Origin: an uncultured Clostridia bacterium
Lineage (GTDB): Bacteria; Bacillota; Clostridia; Christensenellales; Aristaeellaceae
Reading direction: 5' to 3'
DNA: 10,885 nucleotides
NCBI GenBank assembly: GCA_944363005.1
Contig: CALVTV010000265.1
Location: forward strand, 1 to 10,885
Numbering within the stretch: the stretch's first letter is position 1; each line of letters starts with the position of its first letter. The position numbers and the translations under genes were made by a program. Positions 1-7,196 of the stretch are shown piece by piece. Below the pieces are notes generated by a model, which saw only the letters and a program-made list of their open reading frames with translations, was not told where the DNA came from and did no database searches.

Positions 1-236
1 CGTGCGCGTGTGGCCAACAGGGCCACGGCTTTTTCCATAGCGAATGGATAGGAGCGTGCCTGCATAAAGGCGTCAAATCCTGCGCGGTCGAACGGTACGC
101 CCGCGCGGTAGGGGCGCTCCTTGAGCAATGCGCGGGGCATTTTCAACGTTTCGCCATTGGAGAGCGTCAGGATGGCTTGGCCGTGGACACGCTTTACGCT
201 CGTCAAAAGCAGAAATGAATCCGTCATCGCGCTCAT
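1..236 (-). CDS. recX: Regulatory protein RecX, N-terminal part (runs off the left edge)
   Basis: Only about 78 N-terminal codons are present. The protein begins MSAMTDSFLLLTSVKR and reaches a segment (SYPFAMEKAVALLATRAR) resembling the first three-helix repeat of RecX, where an A..AL..L..R.R pattern is typical. RecX family proteins bind RecA filaments and modulate recombination and SOS induction in the cytoplasm. The ATG (236-234) overlaps the pncB stop in an ATGA arrangement, which suggests translational coupling; an in-frame ATG at 227-225 is an alternative start. No strong Shine-Dalgarno is seen, consistent with coupling. The gene is last visible in the lgt-pncB-recX operon. The family call rests on the motif and N-terminal context only, as the remaining repeats lie outside the window. 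Confidence 0.7.
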   Translation of the reverse strand, partial: MSAMTDSFLLLTSVKRVHGQAILTLSNGETLKMPRALLKERPYRAGVPFDRAGFDAFMQARSYPFAMEKAVALLATRA

Positions 237-1663
237 CTGTGCTGCTGCTCAAGCAGGCTGGCGCGCAGGTCATAGAGCTTCTTGGAAAGGTCGACCTTGT
301 AGCGCTGCGGATTGTGCAGGCGCTTGTATTCGGCCCAGAACGTATCCAGCTCCTGGCGGGCAAACTCCGCAATATCGCAGAGTTTGGGCGATTCATAGAC
401 TTGCTTGCCGCTCAGGAAGACGGGCACGAGCAACGGTCGCACCGTGTATTCGGTCAACGTCGTCTGTTTCCAGGTGTGCTCCGGGTGGAAAATGGTGAGC
501 GGTTCGCCGGAGGAGAAGTCCTCTTCGGCAAGGGCAATCAGGTCGGCCAGAGCCTTGCCGGTTTGCTTGTCGTAGAAGCGGAAAACCTGCTTGATGCCCG
601 GATTGGTGACCTTGATCGGGTTTTCGGATATCTTGATGCGCGGAACGAATACACCGTCCTCCTCATGGGCGCAAAGCTTGTACACGCAGCCGAGCGCGGG
701 GTTATCTTTGCTGGTGATCAGCCGGGTGCCCACGCCCCAGGTATCGATGGCGGCGCCTTGCGCCTTCAGATCCCAGATCACTTCCTCGTCCAGGTCGCTG
801 GACGCGCAGATCTTGGCGTTCGGGAATCCGGCGGCATCCAGCATCTTGCGTGCTTCACGGCTGAGGAAGGCCAAATCGCCGCTGTCCAGCCGGATACCGA
901 TGGGTTCATGCCCCTTCTCGCGCAGCTCGCGGAAGACGGTGATGGCATGCGGCACGCCGCTGCCCAGCGTGTCATAGGTATCCACCAGCAGCAGGCAGTT
1001 GTTCGGGAAGACGTCGGCGTACGCGCGGAAGGCGGTCAGTTCATCCGGAAAGGACATGACCCAGCTGTGCGCGTGCGTACCGCTGACCGGTGCGCCGAAG
1101 AGCTCGCCGGTCAGCACGTTGCTCGTGGAGCGGCAACCGCCGATCATGGCGGCACGGGCGCCGTAGATGCCGGCATCAGGCCCCTGTGCGCGGCGAAGGC
1201 CGAACTCAAGCACACTGCCGTTGCCCGCCGCATGCACGACGCGGGCGGCCTTGGTAGCGATGAGGGTCTGGTGGCCAATGATGTTCAGGAGGGCCGTTTC
1301 TACCAGCTGCGCTTCGATGATCGGCGCGGTTACGCGCAGAATCGGTTCGTTCGGGAAGACGACGGAACCTTCCGGCATTGCCCAGATGTCGCCGGTAAAA
1401 TGCAAAGTTCTCAGATAGCGCAGGAACTCCTCGTCGAAACAGCCAAGACTTCCCAGGTAGCGGATGTCTTCCTCATCGAAGTGCAGATTTTTGATGTAGT
1501 CAATGGCCTGTTCAAGTCCTGCGGCAAGGGTGTAAGCCGTCGTTTCCCCTTGCCTGCGGTAAAACAGGTCGAAGCATGCGCGACTGTCCTGCATGCCGTG
1601 ACGAACGTATCCGCTCATCATGGTCAGCTGGTACAGGTCGGTCATCATGGTCAGGTTTCGCAT
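233..1663 (-). CDS. pncB: Nicotinate phosphoribosyltransferase
   Basis: 476-aa cytoplasmic enzyme of the Preiss-Handler NAD salvage route. It joins nicotinate to PRPP, giving nicotinate mononucleotide, normally with ATP hydrolysis. Family landmarks are in order: N-terminal LTMMTDLYQLTMM (about residues 4-16), EFGLRRAQ (153-160) followed by the GPDAGIYGARAA stretch, GTHAHSW (195-201, which contains histidines of the active-site region), RLDSGDL (258-264), SSDLDE (about 288-293) and GVGTRL (310-315). Length is normal for the longer clostridial/bacillar form. An in-frame GTG at 1672 overlaps the lgt stop (GTGA), but the GAAAGGG Shine-Dalgarno is directly adjacent to that GTG and about 10 nt before the ATG at 1663-1661, so the ATG is preferred. 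It lies between lgt and recX in one operon. Confidence 0.93.
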   Translation of the reverse strand: MRNLTMMTDLYQLTMMSGYVRHGMQDSRACFDLFYRRQGETTAYTLAAGLEQAIDYIKNLHFDEEDIRYLGSLGCFDEEFLRYLRTLHFTGDIWAMPEGSVVFPNEPILRVTAPIIEAQLVETALLNIIGHQTLIATKAARVVHAAGNGSVLEFGLRRAQGPDAGIYGARAAMIGGCRSTSNVLTGELFGAPVSGTHAHSWVMSFPDELTAFRAYADVFPNNCLLLVDTYDTLGSGVPHAITVFRELREKGHEPIGIRLDSGDLAFLSREARKMLDAAGFPNAKICASSDLDEEVIWDLKAQGAAIDTWGVGTRLITSKDNPALGCVYKLCAHEEDGVFVPRIKISENPIKVTNPGIKQVFRFYDKQTGKALADLIALAEEDFSSGEPLTIFHPEHTWKQTTLTEYTVRPLLVPVFLSGKQVYESPKLCDIAEFARQELDTFWAEYKRLHNPQRYKVDLSKKLYDLRASLLEQQHR

Positions 1664-1668
1664 GAAAA

Positions 1669-2811
1669 TCACGCCCTTTCTTCACTCATTGGGCAAAATG
1701 CATAGCAGAGCAACCAGCCGCACAGGATCAACTGGATCATGGCGGCGCATTGGCGCAGGCTCACGTAGTATGTGTTATCCGCGTTGGCGCGGCCGATGCC
1801 GAAGAGAAGGAGGCCGACGATGAATGCGCCGTCGAGCAGCAGAGGCAGCGCCACATGCCAATCGAAGCGCCCGCTATCGAGCGTCCAAAGCACGACGAGC
1901 ACAACCTGGGAGAGCAACAGCGCGACCAGGCTTGCCTGGGCGTAAGGGAAGAGCATGCTGTAGGCGCCGCGCTCAAATTCGCCCAGGAACGTGGTCACAA
2001 GGCAGAGCACCGCGCTGATCACCGGGGCGATCGTCACGGCACTGATGCGGTCGCGGATGCGCACGAAGAAGTAGATGACCACGCACAGCGCGGCGATGGC
2101 AGAGAGCACTTGCGAGATGCGCACAAACTCGCTGATAAACGTCAGGCTGTCCGAACGCAGGCCCTCAATGACCGTGCGCCCGGAGCAATACAGGAGCAGA
2201 TACCAGCTGAAAACATCTCCGCGCCGGCGGCAGTGGCGGCGAATGACGAGCAGCAGCGCAAAGACGAGCATGTCCCAGCAGAACTCATAGAAAAACGTGG
2301 CCATGTGCCAGTACCAGAACGTGCCTACGGGGATTTCAACGGCGAAGGGGAAGAACTGCAAGCCCGGCTCAGAAATGCGCAGGCCATAGGCTTCCATATT
2401 GATATAGTTGCCCCAGCGGCCAATGGCTTGCCCCAGAACGAGCGCCGGGGCAACCAGATCAAGCAGGGTGGCCATAGGGACCCTGTGCTTTTTGGAAACC
2501 AGCTTGGCGGCGATCAATCCGCCGATGACGCCGCCGTATATGGCGAGTCCGCCCTCGCGGATATCCAGAATGGCGAGCAGATTGTCGCTGTAGTCGGCGA
2601 AGCGGAAGAACACGTAGTACAGCCGCGCGCACACAATGCCCAGCGGAATGGCATAGAGCAGGAAATCCAGCACGAGATCACGGGGCAGGCCGAGGCGGCG
2701 AGACTCCCGGGAGCACAAAAAGAAACCAATGACGATGGCCGAAACGATCAGGATCGCGTACCAACTGATGCCAAAGAGCGTGGTTCGTTCGATCATGGGT
2801 CTGCTGAGCAT
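1669..2811 (-). CDS. lgt: Prolipoprotein diacylglyceryl transferase with C-terminal membrane extension
   Basis: 380-aa integral membrane enzyme. Lgt transfers diacylglycerol from phosphatidylglycerol to the lipobox cysteine of prelipoproteins, the first step of lipoprotein maturation. Signatures include GLAIYGGVIGG (88-98), the hallmark GRWGNYINMEAYG (131-143) and GRTVIEGLRSD (211-221) with the conserved C-terminal Arg/Glu. The canonical fold appears to end near residue 253. About 127 further residues follow, with four hydrophobic segments (near 258-277, 286-311, 317-339 and 349-372). Usual Lgt length is about 260-290, so this is a clear extension with no frameshift visible. The start is supported by GGAGGT 6 nt before the ATG. 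It is the first gene of the lgt-pncB-recX operon, with its own strong promoter. Confidence 0.93.
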   Translation of the reverse strand: MLSRPMIERTTLFGISWYAILIVSAIVIGFFLCSRESRRLGLPRDLVLDFLLYAIPLGIVCARLYYVFFRFADYSDNLLAILDIREGGLAIYGGVIGGLIAAKLVSKKHRVPMATLLDLVAPALVLGQAIGRWGNYINMEAYGLRISEPGLQFFPFAVEIPVGTFWYWHMATFFYEFCWDMLVFALLLVIRRHCRRRGDVFSWYLLLYCSGRTVIEGLRSDSLTFISEFVRISQVLSAIAALCVVIYFFVRIRDRISAVTIAPVISAVLCLVTTFLGEFERGAYSMLFPYAQASLVALLLSQVVLVVLWTLDSGRFDWHVALPLLLDGAFIVGLLLFGIGRANADNTYYVSLRQCAAMIQLILCGWLLCYAFCPMSEERA

Positions 2812-2832
2812 AAGGAACCTCCATATCCATCG

Positions 2833-2845
2833 GGGAAATTTTCCC
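2833..2845. promoter_or_regulatory. Palindrome GGGAAA-T-TTTCCC in the lgt leader
   Basis: A perfect 6-bp inverted repeat around a single central base lies about +6 to +18 of the predicted lgt transcript, between the promoter and the Shine-Dalgarno. That is an operator-like position. It is too short and AT-centred to be a terminator. No regulator can be named from the sequence, and a chance palindrome is possible. Confidence 0.3.
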
Positions 2846-2857
2846 TTATTCTGGTTA

Positions 2858-2886
2858 AGTATAGCGCGCGGTTATTCGCCTGTCAA
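2858..2886 (-). promoter_or_regulatory. Sigma-A promoter of the lgt-pncB-recX operon
   Basis: On the minus strand there is a perfect -35 TTGACA (2886-2881), a 17-bp spacer and a -10 TATACT (2863-2858, 5 of 6 matches). The predicted start is near 2851, giving a leader of about 40 nt that ends in GGAGGT before the lgt ATG. It is the best-matching promoter in the window. Confidence 0.85.
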
Positions 2887-2935
2887 GCAAAGCAGAGCGC
2901 AAACCAAATCGGGCAGGAAAAGTTGCGCGGAAGGC

Positions 2936-2964
2936 TTGTAGCCGCAAGCACAAAATGATATAAT
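2936..2964 (+). promoter_or_regulatory. Sigma-A promoter of upp
   Basis: -35 TTGTAG (2936-2941, 4 of 6), 17-bp spacer, perfect -10 TATAAT (2959-2964). The predicted start is near 2971. The leader of about 47 nt holds a small hairpin, TGCCC/GGGCA with a GTTT loop (2982-2995), just before the ribosome binding site. It is too small to claim as an attenuator. The promoter is divergent from that of lgt, with 49 bp between the two -35 boxes. Confidence 0.8.
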
Positions 2965-3017
2965 AGAAAAAACGTAAGATGTGCCCGTTTGGGCAAACCT
3001 GAAGGAGGATACATCGC

Positions 3018-3647
3018 ATGTCGAAGGTCCACGTCATAGATCATCCGCTGGTTCAGCACAAGGTATCCCTCATGAGGGACAAGGAAACCGGTCCCAAGGA
3101 GTTCCGTGAGTTGCTCGATGAGATTTCCATGCTCATGGCCTACGAGGTTACCCGGGATTTGCCGCTGAAAACCGTTGAAATTGAAACCCCCATTTGCCGC
3201 GCGCAGACGAAGGTCATCGCGGGCAAAAAGCTGGCAATCGTACCGATTCTTCGCGCCGGTCTGGGTATGGTGGATGGCATCATGAGCCTCGTTCCCGCGG
3301 CGAAGGTGGGCCATATCGGCCTGTATCGCGATCCCAACACGCTTGAGCCGGTTGAGTACTACTGCAAGTTGCCCGCTGACGCGGAGGAGCGCGAGATCCT
3401 GCTCGTGGACCCGATGCTCGCTACCGGCGGTTCGGCTTCTGCGGCCATCGGTTTCCTCAAGAAGCGCGGCTGCCGCAACATCAAGCTGGTCAACCTCATC
3501 GCAGCGCCGGAAGGCGTCGCACGCGTGCAGGAGGATCATCCGGATGTGGATATCTATGTCGCCGCGATGGACGAAAAGCTCAACGACCATGGCTATATCA
3601 TCCCGGGTCTGGGTGATGCGGGCGACCGTCTCTTCGGAACCAAGTAA
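3018..3647 (+). CDS. upp: Uracil phosphoribosyltransferase
   Basis: 209-aa cytoplasmic pyrimidine-salvage enzyme that converts uracil and PRPP to UMP and pyrophosphate. The PRPP-binding loop reads DPMLATGGSA (131-140). The C-terminus YIIPGLGDAGDRLFGTK carries the uracil-binding signature of the family, and PILRAGLGMVDG (76-87) is also typical. Length is exactly that usual for bacterial UPRT. AAGGAGG (3002-3008) lies 9 nt before the ATG. It is a single-gene transcription unit with a promoter upstream and a terminator immediately downstream. It faces the potassium operon tail to tail. Confidence 0.97.
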   Translation: MSKVHVIDHPLVQHKVSLMRDKETGPKEFRELLDEISMLMAYEVTRDLPLKTVEIETPICRAQTKVIAGKKLAIVPILRAGLGMVDGIMSLVPAAKVGHIGLYRDPNTLEPVEYYCKLPADAEEREILLVDPMLATGGSASAAIGFLKKRGCRNIKLVNLIAAPEGVARVQEDHPDVDIYVAAMDEKLNDHGYIIPGLGDAGDRLFGTK

Positions 3648-3657
3648 TTGCATAGCA

Positions 3658-3685
3658 AGCCGGCGTCGAAGGATGCCGGCTTTTT
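3658..3685 (+). terminator. Rho-independent terminator of upp
   Basis: Stem AGCCGGC/GCCGGCT extends inward by a G-T, a T-A and a C-G pair to 10 pairs around a GAAG loop, followed by TTTTT (3681-3685). It starts 11 nt after the upp stop codon. Confidence 0.92.
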
Positions 3686-3693
3686 CTGACTCT

Positions 3694-3722
3694 CAATAAA
3701 AGCGCTCCTTCAGGAGCGCTTT
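3694..3722 (-). terminator. Terminator of the kdpE end of the potassium operon
   Basis: Perfect 10-bp stem AAAGCGCTCC/GGAGCGCTTT with a 4-nt loop. Read on the minus strand it ends in CTTTTATTG, a U-rich tail, four bases after the kdpE stop. Because A and T tracts flank both sides it may also back up termination of upp. Confidence 0.85.
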
Positions 3723-3725
3723 ACT

Positions 3726-4424
3726 TTACTCGATGCGCAGCATCCGATAGCCAATACCAATATGCGTCTGAATGTATTGGGGGGAACCGGGGGCGCTTTC
3801 CAGCTTTTTGCGCAGCGTTGCCATGAACACGCGCAGGGATACGACGTCGTTTTCCCAGCTGCTTCCCCAGATGCTCTGGGTGATGAACTTGTGCGTGAGC
3901 ACCTTGCCGATGTTGCGCGCCAGCAGACAGAGCAGCTTGTACTCGATGGGCGTCAGATGGAGTTCCTCATCGCCCAGGTATGCGCAACCGGAAGCAAAGT
4001 CGATGCGCAGCTTGCCGTTGACAAAGATGGCTTGTTGCGGGTTGCTGCTGAGCATGAGCGCCAGGCGTCTTTGCGTGACGCGCAGACGTGCCAGCAGCTC
4101 ATCGACGGAAAAGGGCTTTGTCAGGTAGTCGTCCGCTCCGGCGTCCAGCGCGTCGATTTTATCGGAATCCTCGCTCCGTGCGCTGATGACGATGATCGGT
4201 ACGTTTGACCAGCCCCGAATGCGGCGGATGACCTCGATGCCGTCGATATCCGGCAGGCCCAGATCCAGCAGCACGATATCCGGGTTGTGGGAAGCGGTTT
4301 CCATCACGGCTTGCTCGCCTGTGGAGGCCGTGATAAACCGATAGTCGTTTGCCTTGAGCGTGGTGGTAATCAGGTTGCGCACAGAGGTGTCGTCCTCGAC
4401 GACGAGAAGGGTGAATTTACTCAT
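3726..4424 (-). CDS. kdpE: KdpE-type response regulator (OmpR/PhoB family)
   Basis: 232-aa DNA-binding response regulator, partner of the KdpD kinase encoded just upstream. The receiver domain shows the acidic pair E10-D11-D12, phospho-acceptor D54 in LLDLGLPD, S81 in VISA and K103 in YLTKPF. A winged-helix output domain occupies about residues 130-230, with typical HLTPIEYKLLCLLARNIGKVL and a conserved C-terminal IGIGYRM. Length fits KdpE (about 225-235). The frame is open further upstream to 4472, but the ATG at 4424-4422 is chosen because it gives the standard N-terminus MSKFTLLVVEDD and has GGGGAGGT upstream. The start overlaps the kdpD end by 8 bp, so the pair is translationally coupled. 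The assignment as Kdp rather than another OmpR-family regulator rests largely on KdpD being its neighbour. Confidence 0.93.
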   Translation of the reverse strand: MSKFTLLVVEDDTSVRNLITTTLKANDYRFITASTGEQAVMETASHNPDIVLLDLGLPDIDGIEVIRRIRGWSNVPIIVISARSEDSDKIDALDAGADDYLTKPFSVDELLARLRVTQRRLALMLSSNPQQAIFVNGKLRIDFASGCAYLGDEELHLTPIEYKLLCLLARNIGKVLTHKFITQSIWGSSWENDVVSLRVFMATLRKKLESAPGSPQYIQTHIGIGYRMLRIE

Positions 4425-6993
4425 GCAGGGTGACCTCCCCCAATGGAAGTGTAAAGACAAATACGGCGCCATGCGGTTGCCGGTCCTCGACGCGAATGGT
4501 GCCGCCGTGGGCCTCGACGATGGCTTTGCACAGGTACAAGCCCAGGCCTAGGCTGCGGCGGTTGTCGGCAATCTTGCTGGAACCGCTGTAAAACTTGTCA
4601 AAGATTTTCGCCTTGTCGCCGTCCGGAATCCCGGGGCCGGTATCTGTAATGCGGATCTGCGCCATATCGCCCTCGCGCTTCGTCGCAATTTCGATGCTGG
4701 ACCCGGGAGGTGTATACTTGACGGCGTTGTCCACAATATTGGCGATCACCTGAACCATGAGCCGGGCATCGGCACGAACCAGCAACAGGTCGTCGCTGCT
4801 GACCGTGGTCAGCGTATGTTGCGATGCGTTGCGCCTGATGTGGCGAAGCGCTTCTTCGACGATGTCGCTGAGCAATTCCGTGGAGGTGCGCAGCGTCATG
4901 CGCCCTTCTTCAATGCGCGTGGCGGAGAGCAGGTTTTCCACAAGGCTGATGAGCCACATGGCGTCGTCATGAATGTCCGACAGAAGCTGCCTGCGCGTCG
5001 CCTCATCCAGATTGTTTTCGTTGCTCATCAGATTGCTGGCGTTGCCGGAGATGGTGGTCAGCGGTGTGCGAAGGTCATGCGAGATCGTGCGAAGCAGATT
5101 GGCGCGCAGCTGCTCGCTTTCCGCCCAGACAGCGGCGGCTTCCTTTTCCCGCGCATTCTTTTCGTTTTCAAGCGCAAGGGCGCATTCTCCGAGAATAGAG
5201 AGAAGAATGCTGTGTTCAAAGGCATCGAGCGGATTGTCCTGTGCCTGAATGCCGACCACGCCATAGACCCGTTCGCTCACCCGCAACGCCAGATAGAGAT
5301 AACGGGCGTCGCTGAGCGTATCGGTGGTGGCCCCGGCTGCGTGATTGTTTTTGAACACCCACTCAGCCGTGGGCAATTCACGGGGAAGATCGAACTGCGC
5401 TTGTGTGCTCGAGGGGAAGAATTGCGGGGCGGAGAGCACACCGTCCGCTGCGCTGAACACGACGATGTTGCGCCCGAGCAGTTTGACGATCTGTTCGGCC
5501 GCGGCGTTCATGATCTCATCCTTGCCGCTGACCCGTGAGAGCATCTGATTGGTGTCAAACAGGATCTTGGTTCGGTAGGCGATCTTGGCGGATTGGCCCG
5601 CCTGCCGCTTATAGCGAATGGCAAATGTGCCGGTGACGTACGCGGTGAGGAACATGACCACGAATGTGATGGGATATCCGGTCTCATACGCGCTCAGCGA
5701 GAAACGGGGATTGGTGAACAGATAGTTGAAGATTATGACGCTGGCGACGGAGGAGACGAGGCTGTACATCCAATGCGACGTGGCAATGGATGTGAGCACG
5801 ACACCCAGAATGTAAATCATGACCAGGTTGGCGTTTGTGAACCCGAGATGATCAAACAGGCTACACAACAGCGTGGCCAGCAAGAGAATGGCGAGGCTGA
5901 TGGAGGCATCCTTGAACAGGTTGTTCAATCGATGCGTGTGTGCGCGGCGCGGCCGATAGGCGGTGTCGGCACTTCGATCCGGAATGATATGAATGTCGAT
6001 TTCGGGAATGTAATTGAGCAGCTGTTCGGTAAGCGTGGGCTTTCCCAACAGATGATGCCGGGTAATCACGCTGCGGCCCAGAACGATCCGGGTAACGCCG
6101 GACAAGCGGGCGAATTCCGCAATCTGGTAGGCGACATCCTCGCCGTAAACCGTCTCGATATTGGCGCCGAGCTGCTTGGCCAGCCGCAGGTTTTCCCGAA
6201 GCCGCAGTTTGTTTTCCTCCGAAGCGACGGAGAAGTCCGGCGTTTCTACGAAAAGCGCGGTAAACTGGCTGTTGAACGCCTGCGCCATGCGCGCCGAAGT
6301 GCGGATGATCTTTGCGTTGGAGGGCGCGGAGGACAGGCAGGCGAGGATATGCTCGTCTGTGTGATAGCTGTTGCGCTGCAAGGGGCGGCTTGAAAGGCGG
6401 GACACGCGGTCGGCGCAACGCCGCAATGCGGTTTCCCGCAGCGCCGTCAGCTGTGCGGAGGTGATGGGCATATCGGGCGTGCGCAAGCGCTCGAGCAGCT
6501 CCTGAGGCTCGATGTCGATCAGCTCGACCTGATTGGCTCCATCGAACACGGAATCCGGGATGCGATCGGCCGTTTCGGTTCCCGTGATGGAGGATACGGT
6601 GTCGTGCAGGCTTTCAATATTGGCCACATTGACGGTGGTGTACACGTCAATACCGGCTTTGAGCAATTCCTCAACATCCTGATACCGGCGGCGGTGACGG
6701 CAGCCCTGCGCATTGGTGTGGGCGAGTTCGTCAACGAGTATCAGCACCGGTTTTCTGAGGAGGGCGCGATCCAAATCGAATTCTTCGGCCCCGCGCATGT
6801 GCAAAACGGGCAGGCATTCCAAGCCTTGGGCGAGCGCTCGCGTTTGCGCGGATGCGTGCGGGGCGATGTAGCCCACCACCACATCGACGCCCTGGGCTTT
6901 AGCCGCCTGAGCGGCATGAAGCATGGCCTGTGTTTTGCCGATGTTTTCCGCATAGCTGAAGAAGATTTTGAGTTGTCCGGTCTCTCGCTGCAT
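4417..6993 (-). CDS. kdpD: KdpD-type osmosensitive K+ sensor histidine kinase
   Basis: 858-aa membrane sensor kinase. Domains in order: cytoplasmic KdpD domain (about 1-205) with a Walker A-like GKT (19-21) and Walker B-like VDELAHTN (87-94); USP-like domain (about 210-345); four membrane helices (about 365-460, DUF4118 type); a GAF-like region (about 475-620); and the kinase core, with H639 in ISHDLRTPLT, N-box DNAVKYTPP near 753, DTGPGIP near 783 and LGLGLYL near 813. KdpD senses low K+/ion stress and phosphorylates KdpE. The open frame reaches 7017, but that ATG lies inside a predicted -10 box. The ATG at 6993-6991 has GGGAGGG about 6 nt upstream and is chosen. Oddity: the Walker A region reads SYAENIGKT, lacking the glycines seen in E. 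coli (GACAGVGKT). Confidence 0.95.
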   Translation of the reverse strand: MQRETGQLKIFFSYAENIGKTQAMLHAAQAAKAQGVDVVVGYIAPHASAQTRALAQGLECLPVLHMRGAEEFDLDRALLRKPVLILVDELAHTNAQGCRHRRRYQDVEELLKAGIDVYTTVNVANIESLHDTVSSITGTETADRIPDSVFDGANQVELIDIEPQELLERLRTPDMPITSAQLTALRETALRRCADRVSRLSSRPLQRNSYHTDEHILACLSSAPSNAKIIRTSARMAQAFNSQFTALFVETPDFSVASEENKLRLRENLRLAKQLGANIETVYGEDVAYQIAEFARLSGVTRIVLGRSVITRHHLLGKPTLTEQLLNYIPEIDIHIIPDRSADTAYRPRRAHTHRLNNLFKDASISLAILLLATLLCSLFDHLGFTNANLVMIYILGVVLTSIATSHWMYSLVSSVASVIIFNYLFTNPRFSLSAYETGYPITFVVMFLTAYVTGTFAIRYKRQAGQSAKIAYRTKILFDTNQMLSRVSGKDEIMNAAAEQIVKLLGRNIVVFSAADGVLSAPQFFPSSTQAQFDLPRELPTAEWVFKNNHAAGATTDTLSDARYLYLALRVSERVYGVVGIQAQDNPLDAFEHSILLSILGECALALENEKNAREKEAAAVWAESEQLRANLLRTISHDLRTPLTTISGNASNLMSNENNLDEATRRQLLSDIHDDAMWLISLVENLLSATRIEEGRMTLRTSTELLSDIVEEALRHIRRNASQHTLTTVSSDDLLLVRADARLMVQVIANIVDNAVKYTPPGSSIEIATKREGDMAQIRITDTGPGIPDGDKAKIFDKFYSGSSKIADNRRSLGLGLYLCKAIVEAHGGTIRVEDRQPHGAVFVFTLPLGEVTLHE

Positions 6994-7015
6994 GCATATC
7001 CCTCCCGTGGTTTCC

Positions 7016-7044
7016 ATTGTAACACAGCAGCGATGTTTTTTCTA
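7016..7044 (-). promoter_or_regulatory. Candidate internal promoter of kdpDE
   Basis: On the minus strand, TGTTACAAT forms an extended -10 (TACAAT at 7021-7016, 5 of 6, preceded by TGn). A weak -35 TAGAAA (7044-7039, 4 of 6) lies 17 bp upstream. The predicted start is near 7009, giving a leader of about 16 nt to the chosen kdpD ATG. It would give basal kinase/regulator expression independent of the ktrB promoter. Confidence 0.5.
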
Positions 7045-7070
7045 CCGGATGATGCGCGGGAGAATGGCGT

Positions 7071-7181
7071 TCAATGGGGGAATCCGTTCGCCGCGTGAAG
7101 GAAGGCATCGAATTTCTTCAGGATGGATCCACTGACGGCAAACAGAATGAGTGCGGCGGCAACTATGGTCCATTCTTTCAT
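7071..7181 (-). CDS. Small single-span membrane protein between ktrA and kdpD
   Basis: A 36-aa reading frame preceded by a near-perfect AAGGAGGG 6 nt before the ATG, stronger than those of several neighbouring genes. The peptide starts MKEW, has one hydrophobic span (about residues 4-21, WTIVAAALILFAVSGSIL), then KKFDAFLH, an amphipathic charged tail ending GFPH. The paired lysines after the span suggest a cytoplasmic C-terminus. I do not recognise a family. By size and setting it is reminiscent of KdpF, the tiny KdpFABC subunit, but no sequence similarity is claimed. It sits 43 nt after the ktrA stop and 77 nt before the kdpD start, on the same strand, so it probably belongs to the potassium operon. 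It might modulate KtrB or KdpD. Evidence is the ribosome binding site, start/stop, composition and context. Confidence 0.7.
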   Translation of the reverse strand: MKEWTIVAAALILFAVSGSILKKFDAFLHAANGFPH

Positions 7182-7196
7182 GAAGATCCCTCCTTA

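Noticed and set aside
128..1705. 525-codon open frame on the plus strand opposite pncB
   Set aside because: Antisense shadow: pncB has all family motifs, and the plus-strand translation matches nothing recognisable and lacks a ribosome binding site.
1750..2958. 402-codon open frame on the plus strand opposite lgt
   Set aside because: Highly charged, low-complexity translation antisense to a membrane protein gene. It also runs through both divergent promoters.
2982..2995. Attenuator or riboswitch in the upp leader
   Set aside because: Only a 5-bp hairpin with no T-run or alternative pairing in a leader of about 47 nt.
6994..7017. Upstream ATG of kdpD at 7017
   Set aside because: The ATG overlaps a predicted -10 box (TACAAT) and has no Shine-Dalgarno; the ATG at 6993 has a good one.
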